From Takakia lepidozioides (Eukaryota; Streptophyta; Takakiopsida; Takakiales; Takakiaceae), in NCBI GenBank assembly GCA_030704615.1, contig CM060732.1, positions 44,003,053 to 44,063,052 of the forward strand: 60,000 bases of DNA, read 5' to 3'. This document shows, one piece after another, positions 1-11,900 of this stretch (position 1 is its first letter; every line of letters begins with the position of its first letter). Below the pieces are notes generated by a model. That model was given only the letters and a program-made list of their open reading frames with translations. It was not told the DNA's origin and ran no database searches. The position numbers and the translations under genes are program-made.

Positions 1-75
1 CGAGCTCAAAGATTTTAATCCATCCCTTCCATCCAACATGCGGGTTCTACCCTAGTTACGATCAGGAACCTTCAT

Positions 76-890
76 TTGGATTGGAGGCCAGGCCATCCAG
101 GACCTGCAAATCGATCCGGCAGAATGGCACTGGGAATTCGGGGACAAGATTTGCTCCTTCTTCAATTACACGGCAAAGGGTGCCTACAGAGTGATGCTGA
201 AGGCCAAGCTCTAACCAAAAAATGGGACGACAGATGGGGCTTATTCCAATTTAGAGGGGAAAACTAGAAGTGCATTTGGGCTCTGATTTGGGAGAAATCC
301 AAACCGGCAAAACTCAGTGCCTTTCTTTGGCAGAGGTTGGGCAATTTCTAAACTTCCAAGAGGCCCTACTCTGCAGATGCTGCCCCATTGGGGTTATTGA
401 ATCTTTGGAACACTACCTTCTTTTCTGTAAAGGGCCGTCAACTATCTGGCCCTTGGATTGGTCACTTTACAGGGTTTGGTCAAACACCGCTCAGGACCCC
501 ATAGCCCTCCTGCTAAATTACAACCAAACAACCAAGTCCAAGGTGTCCACATGCCCAGTTTTTGAGGCCCTCCGCTCAGCAACACTGTGGCAAATCTGGA
601 AGGCTCGGTGCAGATGGACATTAAAAAATGCTTCCTCCTCCTGTACAGAAGTCCTTGCATGTGTTTTCTATGATGTTACAATTGCAGCTAAGTTGGCCTG
701 GCAAAAACTATGTACAGAAGCAGACAAGAAACCAGAACGAAAAGACTCCCTCCTCGCCTCCTTCAGAGCATCTTGGGGAAGAGGAGGAATCATTTGTTGC
801 ATCATTGATACAGACTCCTGTTCATGGGCAGACTCCTTACCTGAACTCTGGAAACACCGATGGGGCACCGTCTTCGGCCTCCCCTGATTT
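76..890 (+). pseudogene. LINE reverse transcriptase C-terminal (zf-RVT) remnant
   Basis: Decayed 3' end of a non-LTR (LINE) retrotransposon polyprotein. Around 265-345 one frame reads an IWALIWEKSKPAKLSAFLWQ-like segment, the usual start of the plant zf-RVT domain. A frameshift near 350 moves the reading to the frame holding C-R-C-C...ES-LEH-YLLFC...W (about 375-480), the zinc-binding C-C-H-C pattern of that domain, followed by LWQIWKARC. The catalytic reverse transcriptase would lie before base 1. Frameshifts and stops show that it is dead. What is seen: the motif order and the frame changes. What is inferred: the LINE class. Confidence 0.6.
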
Positions 891-959
891 GGACTCGAGA
901 GATATTAACTGGAAGCACATAAAGAGGGGATCTAAATCTAAGTTGATCTTCCTCACATA

Positions 960-1560
960 GACATCTTCAGAGTTTCGCTCCTTGGCCGTTCTGGCTTGTG
1001 TTCTTACTGTTCGTCGTTCCGTCCGGTTCCATCTACACAAGGCCACCTCTCTCTTGGAGTCTTTTCGAAGCTATGAACTAATCGCACATTAGCTCTCGAC
1101 GTTATGGAAAATCTTGCAACCAATAATAGATGGCTCTACCAGGCCTGCATGCGTAGCCAGGTCTATTTTCTACCCTGTTATCTGATCGTTGGAATCTCCA
1201 ACACGGCCTCCGTGTGTTAAGCCTCATGGCACTTGTAAGGGTTTAATTTTTTCCCTTTTTAATAAATTTTCAGGGCCTCTCATCCCTTTAAAAATAAAAA
1301 TAAAAACTTCTGATTTCATCCATCCTGCTAGAGTTTCATCCATCTTGCAATTTCATCCAGCTTGCGATCTCTCATCCATTCGCTGATTTCATCCATTCTC
1401 ATCCTTCCTTGTACTTTTCATCCATCCAGGGACATGACCAATTTAAAGTTTGGTACATGACCAACTTAAGTTGGTACATGATCCGTTTTAAGTCCTTATG
1501 AATGTTGCTCCTCATCCATGTTATTCATGCGTTTGGGAAGTGGGATCGCTACCCTTGATC
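960..1560. other. Non-coding stretch with CATCC-rich block
   Basis: No gene is visible. Bases 1,310-1,440 carry about eight scattered TTTCATCCAT/CATCC units separated by short unique sequence. The same flavour of repeat occurs just inside the ends of the large transposon (24.3-24.7 kb, 34.3-34.5 kb), so this block may be the remains of another element end. A short A/T-rich run lies at 1,255-1,310. Confidence 0.4.
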
Positions 1561-1639
1561 AGCCAATCATCCAATGGTCCATATTAACCCTTGTGCTCCA
1601 ATTAAATTCCATGTGTGAGGTCGGGGAGAGGTTCCTATG

Positions 1640-2227
1640 CTTGAAGTAGCGAGTTGTAACGCTTGATTGCTTTGAGAGTCGTCTGTTGGTAAAAACTTCC
1701 AATAATATAGGCTTATTTTTTGCATTTGCTGCTAAAAGAAAACATCGATCCTGAATCATTCTTTCTTGTTGAAGACTATTCGTTGATTTCTAGATCGTAC
1801 CTCCATACCATGTAGCCTCTAGAGGACTTTCCACAAACCAAAAGCTGCATTCCTGTAACTGCCGACTCATTGTCAGAAACTTCAAATGTATAATCCATAG
1901 GGTAGTCTGGCAGACATCGCCATTGCGTGCTAATGTGACCAAACGTCCACCATTTCTGCATATCTATGGGAGGTTGGGCATTGTATGTAGGCCCATCCAG
2001 CATGTATATAACTATTCTTCCTTGATTTCCATCCGTTTTCGAGTCTCAAAGATGTCGTTACAGCCTTCGTCATCAACCACTGATAGTGCATTCTGCCATT
2101 TCTTACAACCACCTTTCAACGGTAAATAATAAAAGTGAGGCACCCGTGCAACGCATTCTAGTATCACATGGTTTGTCAATTCTAGAATCAAGGAGTTGTC
2201 CTTCAACTGGTCCTCCGGCTCTGCCAT
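1640..2227 (-). pseudogene. F-box/kelch-repeat protein pseudogene
   Basis: Fragment of a plant F-box/kelch protein, normally the substrate-recognition subunit of an SCF ubiquitin ligase. At 2,227-2,090 (minus strand) the frame gives LTNHVILECVARVPHFYY...CKKW, matching the F-box core (LP-DV-LECLARVP...VCK-WR). At 1,993-1,776 follows a kelch-like blade: WRCLPDYPM...MQLLVCGKSS-RGYMVWRYDLEINE. An in-frame TAG replaces the expected Trp after INE, and a shift brings in RCFLLAANAKNKPILLEVF (1,759-1,690). The F-box and blade lie in different frames, so the copy cannot make a full protein. It sits directly beside an LTR-like repeat and may be a captured fragment. Confidence 0.6.
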
Positions 2228-2329
2228 TGCTAGAATTCCATTTATTTATGATGTCTTACTATGATTTCGTACTAACTTCATAAAATATATACTAATGTAT
2301 ATAAAATGTGATATCCTTCTATGGTTGTA

Positions 2330-3206
2330 TCCACTCCCACTATCCAATGCAACGTGGATATAACCAATCTCCATCAGGAACCATCTCAAGAGGTGGTGTC
2401 AAACATCCCATGTGCCAACCTCTTGAGCATCGATCACACACTAACATGGTGGCTGCCCCTTGTCGAACAATTTTTCGGATAGATTCTTAAGCACATTGCA
2501 GAGATGGGAAGCGTTGTGATGATGTTTGTCCATCAACCCAGCGGTCCAAGCTAGAGACCAATACATGATATCATGACTCAAGTTCACAGATTGCAAGACG
2601 ACGAATAACGATGGGGCTACTCTTGTACCCGGCCTCTTGGTCTAGAGAGTTTGAGTACAATAGGGACAGTGATAGAGGATTTAGTGAGGCTGTGGCTATT
2701 ACCTCTTGTAGCTATTTGGAGTTAGAGGGACCTAACCACCAGTTAGGGGGGCGATTGTCAAACTGATTTGTGTGTATGTATATGTTGTGTGGTTTGGACA
2801 ACGATGTAGTTGTGTAGCGAGGTGTATGCGCACGACAGCTGTCAAGTAAAGTTTACTAGTAGTTTGAAACTGACCAATAAATAACTAGTTTTTATATATG
2901 ATACTTGGGTTTGATCCAAGTGTCAACCCAGGGGTCAAGATATTTGTTGGCCCCTGGACGTGGCTTATTTTCACGGCGAACGCGCGGTGAGGCTCATCTA
3001 TCTCGAGTTGAGCCTCCCACGTTGGCTATGGCGCACTTAGTGCAGATTCCCCATAGCTTTTGGGGTGTGCTTGGCTTGACTCGTAATATATGAATGATGG
3101 TGTCTAGTTTTTATTATCATTGTGGCAGACTGATTTGTGTATATGAATATGTTGTGTGGTTTGGACAGCGATGCAGTTGTGTAGCGAGGTGTATGCGCAC
3201 GACAAA
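2330..3206 (+). mobile_element. LTR-like retroelement remnant, copy 1
   Basis: Shares several blocks with 51,735-52,640. A G-rich tract (GTTAGGGGGGCGA, 2,742-2,754), like a polypurine tract, is followed by a block starting near 2,757 that recurs at 3,120 (GTGTGGTTTGGACAGCGATG and GTAGCGAGGTGTATGCGCAC). This suggests an LTR of about 360 bp followed by a truncated second LTR. The block at 2,898-3,030 (ACTTGGG...CCAAGTGTC...CTCGAGTTGAGCCTCCC) matches 51,740-51,875. No gag or pol is visible, so it would be a non-autonomous element or a remnant. Confidence 0.4.
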
Positions 3207-4270
3207 TCTCATGTACAGTCAACTGACTCATGCATGCAATATATGCAAAAATGTAAACTATTTGTACCTCCTTTCAAACCGAACATGACCTTTATGGTCT
3301 TCATGTTAGCTGCCATATACCACTCCACTTTGTAATCACTAAAACTTGGAACGTCAAGAAGTTGTTCATCTTCCTAAGCTTGAATCAGTGAAAGAATCTT
3401 GATTTGTTGGAGCACCCAGTTTAAAACCTCTGTGTTTTCTTGTACCGCTTGAAATTAAGCTACAAGCTAAATCTCCATCTCACTTTGCACACTGAAATAC
3501 TTTCCACTATCAGGAGTGATTGTCCACCGATGGGTCTAATGCACGGTTCATGAGTGTAATACTCATTTTTTCAGCTTCTATACAGAAATATCTGCAAAAC
3601 CAACGTGATGTAAGTCGCGTCAGCGCTTGGTCTGATGCAACTCAAAGTGCGAACCGAGTCCTAATAAATGTATCAAAGAAGAGTCTTTGTTCAAATTCTA
3701 TCAAAGACTGAGGTAAAATTTGATATTGAAGATGTCCACTTTTATAGACGTTCGTGCAAGGATGACAAATCAGCATCTCAATAAAATTAGTAAACAGGTT
3801 GGACCCAATGAAGTTTTGAAGATCCGTGACAAGAATGGATCACCCAAGCATGTTATAATGCTATTTACAAAAAGTTTAAAGGTGGTGTAAAAATTGCGGC
3901 CAAAAGGATCAGGACAGGATGTCTACCCAATCCGCATCAAGTCTCAAAATTGTGCGAGGAATTGAACTTAAAGCTATAGATTTTGTAGGTGAATACCACC
4001 ACTTGAACAACATCCTTGTAGTTCCAAAAAATTCAAGAACGGTGAAACAAAAAAGAGGTCACTCGTGTAACACTATCATAGCACAATTCTTTTTTCGCTG
4101 ATATGGAGCAGGTGCAACATACCATGGTCGAATTGGAGACTCGCTGGTAAGTTTTATACAGCTTGCACCTATAAATTCTGTTTTTTTAATCTTCAATTTT
4201 GTATATTTTTAGTATTGATTGCTGAGATTTTGATTCTACAGAATTGAAAGGGAACCCACTACTATTTGTC
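3207..4270. other. No recognisable gene
   Basis: About 1 kb without a convincing coding region, RNA gene or repeat. Short open frames exist (for example 3,520-3,711 and 3,919-4,101), but their translations show no familiar motif and no splice pattern. Confidence 0.3.
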
Positions 4271-4285
4271 TTGAAGCTTGATGAG

Positions 4286-4321
<36 letters not shown>

Positions 4322-4325
4322 CATT
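4286..4325 (+). repeat. (CA)n/(TA)n microsatellite
   Basis: An uninterrupted ACAC run of about 30 bases followed by ATATAT. Confidence 0.95.
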
Positions 4326-4364
4326 TCAGCAACCACGTCGCTATTTTTATTTTTATTTGTAAGT

Positions 4365-4800
4365 GCCTACGGCCACGAATATCGACGGTCACAACATTTG
4401 TTTTTTAAGCAAATAATTGCGACCACCAATATTGGCAGTCGTAATGTAATGCATGCAATCGTCAATATTGGCGGTTGCATATTTTTCTTTAATGCATAAT
4501 CGCCAATACTCGCGGCCGCATGTATTTAAAAAAAATGAAAAAACATGTCATCGCTAATATTGACGGTTGCAGGTAATTTTTAAAAATAAAAAAACTTATG
4601 ACCATCAATAATGGCGATCGCATGCATTAACAGAAAAACAGATTTTTTTTAAATGCGTCCGACCGCCAATATTGACAGTTCCATGCATCTTAAAAATTGA
4701 ACAAACATGTGTCCAGCAATATTGGCAGTTGCACACATTGAGAAAAAAAAAAAAAAAACAATAAATTTTTTTTGTGCGTCCATCAATGTAATTTTTCTCC
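4365..4800. repeat. Tandem array of CCAATATTGG-centred palindromes
   Basis: Eight or nine degenerate copies of a palindromic unit, roughly GACCGCCAATATTGGCGGTTGCATG, are spaced about 45-65 bp apart and separated by A/T-rich linkers (runs of A or T). Centres lie near 4,380, 4,430, 4,465, 4,507, 4,560, 4,612, 4,673 and 4,723, with a weak one near 4,785. Each unit can fold on itself. Some have changes on one side only, some on both. Two more units of the same kind occur near 50,560 and 50,622. The function is unknown; it could be the body of a MITE-like or satellite-like element. Confidence 0.75.
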
Positions 4801-5628
4801 TTCCTAAGAATAACTGGATTTTAAGTAAATCTAGACTTTCCAGAGTCCAGGAATAACATATATATTGATTTAATGATTTATTTAAATTGAATAAAAATTC
4901 AATATGAAAACAGATTTAAATGATTTTATTAAGTTTATTGTAGTAGATGTTTAGTAAATATTGTTGTTCACAGAGAATCCATACCCTGATCACATCCCTA
5001 ATATGAGTTGAAATCCTAGTTTTTTACAGTTTCACGGGCAACACGGGAGACCTCCTGTCAATCACAGTTGCTTCATTTTTTTAATATTAGCCTACAAAAA
5101 AATACCAAACATTGTCACTCCAGAAGTACAAGAGAATTATGACTGCTGTCCCAAGTTCGATATCTCCACTGAGGCAAGGGAGATCTCCCGATCTATGATT
5201 AGAACATAGTAAGATAGAAAGACATCCCGTCGAGATACGTCCCAAAATGTCCAGAGTAATTTATTAGAGCATCACCAAACCAAATTTGTACAGCCATCGA
5301 GGTCCCTAGCTATGGGCACTAATCAACCATCACCATCCCATAGGACCCAAATCATAGTCTTCGACGCAAACCAATACTGAACATAGTCTCTATAGAAGCC
5401 AATTCATTCGAACAGTTCGGCTCAAATGCATCAGCCATTCGACAGGACTGTTTATCTCTGTCTATCATCGTCCTCGAGTCTCAGACCGGTTCCTCAAGAG
5501 CGTCATCCATAAAATAAGAACGACCTAGCGGATTCCAAGGTCACAGATAAGGCCGTGAACCGATTATTCTTCATTCATTTAAGTCATAGCTCCACGCACA
5601 AAACACATGCGGACTAGGACAGACGCAT
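4801..5628. other. Left flank of the giant palindrome
   Basis: No gene is visible. Two short palindromes lie here, GGGAGACCTCC near 5,047 and GGGAGATCTCCC near 5,168. They are the same motif found four times at 25.57-25.90 kb on the other side of the transposon pair. The rest is mixed single-copy-looking sequence up to the transposon end. Confidence 0.35.
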
Positions 5629-5850
5629 GGATGCCTCGGCGTGAGCCTGGTCACGTGAGCGCGTGAGCGCAACTGCGCTCACCCCACGTCACCTTGCGCC
5701 AATGCAACAGCACGGGGCTCACTCCACGTCATCATACTTGAAGACCGCGTCACCACGCGCCCAGGAAGAAGTGGAGTGTATTCCCGCGGATTGGCACCCT
5801 TTACCGCGGAAACAAGCTACACGACATAATAAAAGGCAGTGGTCATTCCC
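5629..5850 (+). repeat. Left terminal repeat of the transposon (GTGAGCG-rich)
   Basis: Reverse complement of 24,700-24,902 with few differences. It starts GGATGCCTCGGCGTGAGCC, has alternating CGTGAGCG/CGCTCACG units that can fold back, then GACGTGG-type and CCGCGGA/TTACCGCGGAA blocks. Confidence 0.75.
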
Positions 5851-5859
5851 ACCTGAAAG

Positions 5860-6230
5860 GATGGATGAATGTACAGTTGGATGATAAACATATGGATGAG
5901 TGTGAAAATGAATGTAGATGGATGAATGAGGGATGGATAAGAGTCAAATGGATGAATGTACAAAGGATGTTGAGCAATGAAAAACATTCATGACAGGAAG
6001 ATGCATGACTAAAACTTTAGACGAATGTACAACGTATATGACATGAGTGTGGAAGGTTTGTGGGGTGGATTAAAGAGTACAGAGGATGAATGTACAATGG
6101 ATGTTGAACAAAAGAAAACATTCATGAATGGAGCACACATGAATACACTGTAGATGAAAGCACAATGGATATGACAAGAGTGAGGGAGGTTTGTGAGATG
6201 GATTCATACATATTGCAATTTAAATGGTAG
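5860..6230 (+). repeat. Subterminal GGATGAATGTA repeats
   Basis: Irregular repeats built on GGATGAATGTACA, with a longer period of roughly 120 bp (ATGACA-GAGTG-GGAAGGTTTGTG-GATGGATT recurs near 6,040 and 6,175). The mirror-image block lies at 24,300-24,700. Confidence 0.65.
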
Positions 6231-8674
6231 TTGATTCTTTGATTCAACTACGGTGGAGGAAGGGGATTCAACGTTTTCCAAAGAGGATGAAACAGAATAT
6301 TAAAAGAACATAGTTCAGTCTGACTCAGAGTCAGTACAATGTATCCCCACTTCCTCTGCATCTAAGTCTAAGTATTTAAGAACTCCGGATCTACGCTGGC
6401 TACACCTACGGCCGGGCAGTAAAAATTCAGGGATAGGGACTCGGCCGCGTGAAGTGCCATTGCTTCGGCATAATCAGGAAGCAGAAAATTGGAAAGGGGG
6501 CTGTCGAAAACAGACTCGCCACAAATGACTGTATCTCCTGAAGATCCACCGCTGCCTTTCCTGAAAGATAGCCTGAAAAAGTTATTACTGTAACTTTGAT
6601 GTTATTGAGAAATTGAGTATGACTCCCAAAGTGGGTTTAGCACTTACTCACATGAAAAGTCGTTGTCGACCTGCTTATCTTCGGGATCGTCATCATTTCG
6701 AATTTGAATCCGATCAGTCTATGTGCCTGAAGTGGAGCCAGACAAAAGGGGGATGAGCACTGTGTTGTAGAGGCCAGAATCACCCTCCATGCCAAAAAGG
6801 CTTCTTCCGCCTGCCTTGCATGCATGGTAAGTTGCTCCTACACCAGACAAGAGGACATGAACAGTTCGGTGGGGGGGATTTAAGCAGATGGAACTGGTGA
6901 AAGAAAATCAATTCGGAAGGGAGAGAACGAACCTGTGGACACAGAAATATCGACCACCCGTGCAGAGTGGTGGCTGCATGACTCCAGCAGTATTTGCATG
7001 AACGCTGGGGATTTTTCCTTTGTACCTCTCCAGGGAGTGCCATCTGGTCTCTTCAGAGTCTGACTGGACTGCATGAAGTTGTACAAAATGTCATCGACAT
7101 GCGGCTCATAGGGGGGGTTGACGAAACAACCCTGGTCAGAAATCTCAAAGCTGCGGATGGAGGATGGTGTCTTTGAGGTGCGAATCCTCCGCAGGCAGAT
7201 CGCCTCGAACATCCTCGTCTGCCAAAGATAGCAGGTTAGTGTGATAAACACAATCTATAGTGGAAGTGAGTACATCGGCTATTCAGAACTCAGGCACAAA
7301 ACAATCATTTTTATCACAAATCGGTGATGATCGGTGTCGATCATGACAGATTCTTCTAGAGTGGAGCTGCAGAGAACATTGAAAATCATCATGAAAGCAC
7401 AAGCAGAAGGGAGACGGCATACCAACTGACCAGGGAAACCCCCTTTCACAAGGTAGAGGCTGTTCACACAATTCCATGTGCGCAAAACTTCAAACCCTGA
7501 AGACTTCAGGTATGATGCCAATGCCCGACGACTATCTTTGTCACATGACTGAAAAAGCAGAAGTGTCCCTGCATCAGAGAGGAAATTATTACAGAACCCA
7601 AACACCCAACTCCAGTAGTTGTCCTCGAATTTGTTCCAGCCTGACGTCTTGCCCTTTGGAAGAACTTCTGGCACAGCCTGGCCATCCAGGATGTCGAGAA
7701 TGACAATGTCAGCCGCATATGTTTTCTGCACACCGCACACGAAGGTGGGACCTGTGCTCACCTGCAACAGACATGTTTTTTTTAAGAACGATGGCAAGAA
7801 TGTTTTCAAAGATTCAAAGAACCAGACTGAAATACTGCCAATGAAACTTTCAGAGAAAAATGAAAGAAACTGGAATTCTCACGAGATTGAGGAATGAGAT
7901 TATGTTGTCCTAGGTAGGCGAAGGCACCCCAGTGTATCCTCTCTTTTGACTCTGCATCATCGACAGCCAACCCTCATTGACAATTTTAATCTCTCCTGCC
8001 GAATCAGAACGGGAAGGGTGTGGCTTGGCATCGAACACGCACTGAACTGTGCGGGTATATCTTCCAGCAGTGAAGTCCTGCCCACTCTCCATCTCCTTTT
8101 CTTTCTCCTTCCCCTTGTCTTTTTCCTTCTCTTTGGACTTGTCTTTGTCCTTTGGCTTTGCTGGTGAGATGGCTATGACATCAAGAGCCTTGTCTTTTGG
8201 TTTGCGGCCCGCCTTCTTTCCTTTCTGCGGCGTTCCCTGAGCATCAGGCTCCTTGGCAACCAATGTTGCTATGTTTCTTTGGTACTCTTCGTCAGTCAGA
8301 GGCGCCAACATCTCAGCATTATTGTTCAAATATTTCATATGCTGTTCTTGAAAGGTCGTGTGCTCCGGTGGGCAGTCAAGGTACCAGCCACAGTCTCTGA
8401 AGTGAGAAGGACTCCAGTCCTTCAATATCCCTGCAGTATACATGGTTGGATCGTTTGCAGGGTCCGACCACATGTCAAGATAGTCTTGAATACCGCTTAG
8501 GTGATTTCCTTCCATAAGCACATATTTCGTGTACCTGTTAAACAGGAGATAAATCCCAACCCACCAAAGCGCGAAGTGAGTAAGATGCAAGTAGCACAGA
8601 ATGAAAAAAACATGGAATGAAATGGCTCTGAGAACTGCTCCAAGGACCTTTCAGGACCACGCGACAGCTCCGGA

Positions 8675-9430
8675 TGTGAATGTTGTCAACGCCATTCAAA
8701 ACATTCCATTCAATGATACTGTGAATACACCCTAATCCACGTGAATGCAAACTCTCGCTTTGGAATGACACAGACATAGAAGTGAATGTCGTCAACGACA
8801 TTCACTTTGGATTTGTGAATACACTGCTAATCAAGCCTATTGATTTCTCAAAAGAGGCAAAATCATTGGATGGAAATTAGAAACTCTAGTAAGGAACCCT
8901 CCCCAAAAACTCAATGGACATTCATAACGAACATAACACCGAGGACCTCATAATAACACTGGATGTGAATGGCGTCAACGCCATTCACAAAATTCCGAAC
9001 AAGGAACCAATTAATACACCCTTAGCTCCCAATCCATGTAAATTCAAATTGTCGCTGGTGAATGACACAGACATAGAAGTGAATGTCGTCAACGACATTC
9101 ACTTTGGATCGCTGATAACACAGCTAATCAAGCCTCAAGATTTCTCGCAAGAGGCAAAAGCAATGCAGAACAACTGAATGTATGCATTGACATTCAGCAA
9201 ACTGAAGTGAGGAACCCTCACTGTAAACTCTATGGACATTACAAAAAACTTACATAACTCTGAGGACCTCTCAACAACTCTGGATGTGAATGTCGTCAAC
9301 GCCATTCAGGGACATTATCAATTCTAATCAGGGACACTATAATTACACCCTAAGCTCCTAATCCAGGTGAATTCAAATTCTCGCTTAAGAATGACTCAGA
9401 CAAAGAAGTGAATGTCGTCAACGCCATTCA
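8675..9430. repeat. Hairpin-bearing tandem repeat in methyltransferase intron 5
   Basis: Three tandem units of about 300 bp, each with two short inverted repeats. Clear cases are 8,678-8,697, 8,782-8,805, 8,965-8,988, 9,079-9,102, 9,286-9,308 and 9,408-9,430, of the type GAATGTCGTCAACGACATTC or GAATGGCGTCAACGCCATTC. The best have 11 bp arms with a CA or TG spacer. A related weaker one lies at 9,174-9,197. Confidence 0.85.
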
Positions 9431-11229
9431 ATTTGGATCTATGATTACAATCCTTATTAAGCCAAATTATTTCCCAAAAAGTGTAGTAGACTTTCCAGTA
9501 TGATATTGCACCTGTACACAACTCGCATCATGGCCCATTCTCCTCCAACCTGACTGTCAAAGTCGTTGGACCGTAAAATGTTACCATCTTTGGAGAACTC
9601 CCGGAAAAAACAGTATCTCTAGGTGAGACCTCTCCACTTCCTTATGTATGCCTCCAATGACATTTGGGGAGGGGAAACAATCGAAATGTTCAAGTCCTTA
9701 AAAGTCTGATCCAGCACAATGACGGCGCACTTTTCGAGCTGCAAATTGTATATTTGTCAGTATTGCAAGTAAGATACTCATCACATAATTGAAGAAAAGA
9801 AAACGGCTTATTTGAATACACACCTGACTCCAAAATGTAGCCTTGTGGAGCCAGTTATCAAACACCAAATCACTGATTCCTTCCACCTTTGTGCCAGGCT
9901 GTATGGTGCTCTTTGGGAACTGATTCAAGTCCTTTACTGTCTGATCTGAGTTCCATATCTCCAACCACCTTATTTTTGTTTGTGGGTCGACCATGGATAT
10001 GGCCAGCCGGTGCAATTTCTCCTGCTGCATCTCCGGATGCACATGCTTGTCACAGTGAGATTTGATCTGCTGAAGGAACTCAGAACCAAGTCCAGGATCT
10101 ACTATTCTAAGCTGCTTTCCCGAAGGCGGACATCAATTTGGTTCTTCGCATTTCAAACTCTTTTTTTATTGCTGCTTCCACACCCTTTGATGTCCTTAGT
10201 TCCTCTGGTGTAGTGCGGTAATATTCGGATTTTCCCTTTTCAGTTGCATCTTCCAGTTCTTGCTGCATTGATTCAAATAGTGATTAGCACCGAAGGGACT
10301 ACAAACATACCGCATACATGTACTCCAGAAACGCCTCTCGAGTCAAAGAATACCAAGTGCCTGCAGCTCTTCCTGTTTCGCACTTCTTGATTATATTGGG
10401 GGGGAGTACTGTCCGAAAATCATCCAGCTTCATCAGACCAATCCTCTGAATTCGGAATAGTGTGTGGACCAAGCTTGTTGTCACATGCGATTTCTGCAAA
10501 AACATTGGAAACATTGCATTCCTTAACACTGTTTTTTTGGGATTAACAAGACACTACAGAGGGAATGAAATCTCTAGGATGACTTACTTGTTCACGTCGT
10601 GCATAGCTGTAAGAAGCCTAGCGATGTCGTTTCCTGGATCCAAAACCATTGCCTCCACAACAACATGCTTGTCTTTGTCTTTCGCATGGTGTTTCTGGAT
10701 GTATCCCATCCATGCCAGCAATCGGTGGTTGCCGTCCCAGAATTGCTGGGTGTTCTTTCCCATCATGAGGCCCAGCTTGAACTCCTCATTGACATCTTTC
10801 TAGCACTCATCCCAGGTATCACTGATCTCTGGAGACACTAATGTGTTTTTCCCATTTATATCCGTCAGTGACAGATAAAAAACTTGTGCACCAAGTCTGT
10901 ATCCATGTACGAAATCACTCTCCAATTTTGTTATGTCATGGGAAAGAGGTGGACGCACAACATGCATAGATATCATCCGGCACAGAGGGATGTCCAGACG
11001 CCCTCCATATACAAGCATGTCCCTTATAACCTCCTGAGAGTTTACCTTCTGGAATGACATGAGTTCTTTCACCTTGTCAAGGTAGTGCACTTCAGATTCA
11101 TCTGCTTCATCGTTATTCTCTGAGCTTTTTCCAGACTCGTCCCCATCTCCAGATCCTTTCCCCTCCGATCCTGTAGGCTTGGACCTCACAGTTTTCTGCA
11201 CGATGTCATTCAAATCTGACTGAGTAATG

Positions 11230-11900
11230 TGCAAATAGTGAACGGCGGTAACGACCATCACTCTGTCTCGACGAAACTCACAATGAATGGTGTGAAACAA
11301 ATTCAGAACCATCTACACAAGCAAAGCTGATCCTGCCGAATTCAAAACAAAAGCAAGAGCGAGAGCGAACGGTGTTAACGACAATCACAAAAAACAAGGA
11401 CCTGCCGGATCGGTGTTGTGTAATGACATATATGTGTAAGTGATTGGCGGCAACGATATTCAATATAGTTTAGGGAGGATAGTAAATGCAGATTATTCAG
11501 ATTGACTCCATTGTGATTACCGTCGCAAGCATTCACGGTTTCTTGTCTATGTCGAGAGTACTTTCCAATCGATACTCTACCTGAATCTACAGTATGGTCT
11601 TCAAATCTTTGATTGGCGGTACCGCCTTTCCACTTCTCTATCTGTTCAACCTCATACAAAGAAAATGCATTGCAATACATTATGACTGAATATGCCGACC
11701 CTCACTCTCTCTTCAAACAAATAGATAAATAAATCTCACGAGGAGAATCGAATGGCGTTAACGACGCTCGCAATTCAGTAGACTTCAATCACATGTTCTT
11801 GCTAAAGAAGGGAAGAGGAAGGACTGCTTGAAAGACAATTAGACAGACCGTATGATCTGAACAACAGTGAATGACGGTACCGTCAGTCACCCACTCATTG
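11230..11900. repeat. Further hairpins in intron 1 of the methyltransferase gene
   Basis: Looser relatives of the intron 5 hairpins lie near 11,240, 11,365, 11,440, 11,520, 11,613, 11,750 and 11,868. Examples are GATTGGCGGTACCGCCTTTC and GAATGACGGTACCGTCAGTC. The central residues vary (GTTAAC, GGTACC), but the layout of a G/C-rich core inside a GAAT/ATTC arm is kept. One, near 11,240, overlaps the end of exon 2. Confidence 0.6.

Noticed and set aside
4365-4800. Regular palindromic array resembling a CRISPR
   Set aside because: Repeats are degenerate, linkers are A/T runs rather than unique spacers, no cas genes exist, and the DNA is eukaryotic.
6644-7761. C5 cytosine methyltransferase
   Set aside because: No PCQ or ENV motifs; the order and helix after motif I fit N4/N6 enzymes.
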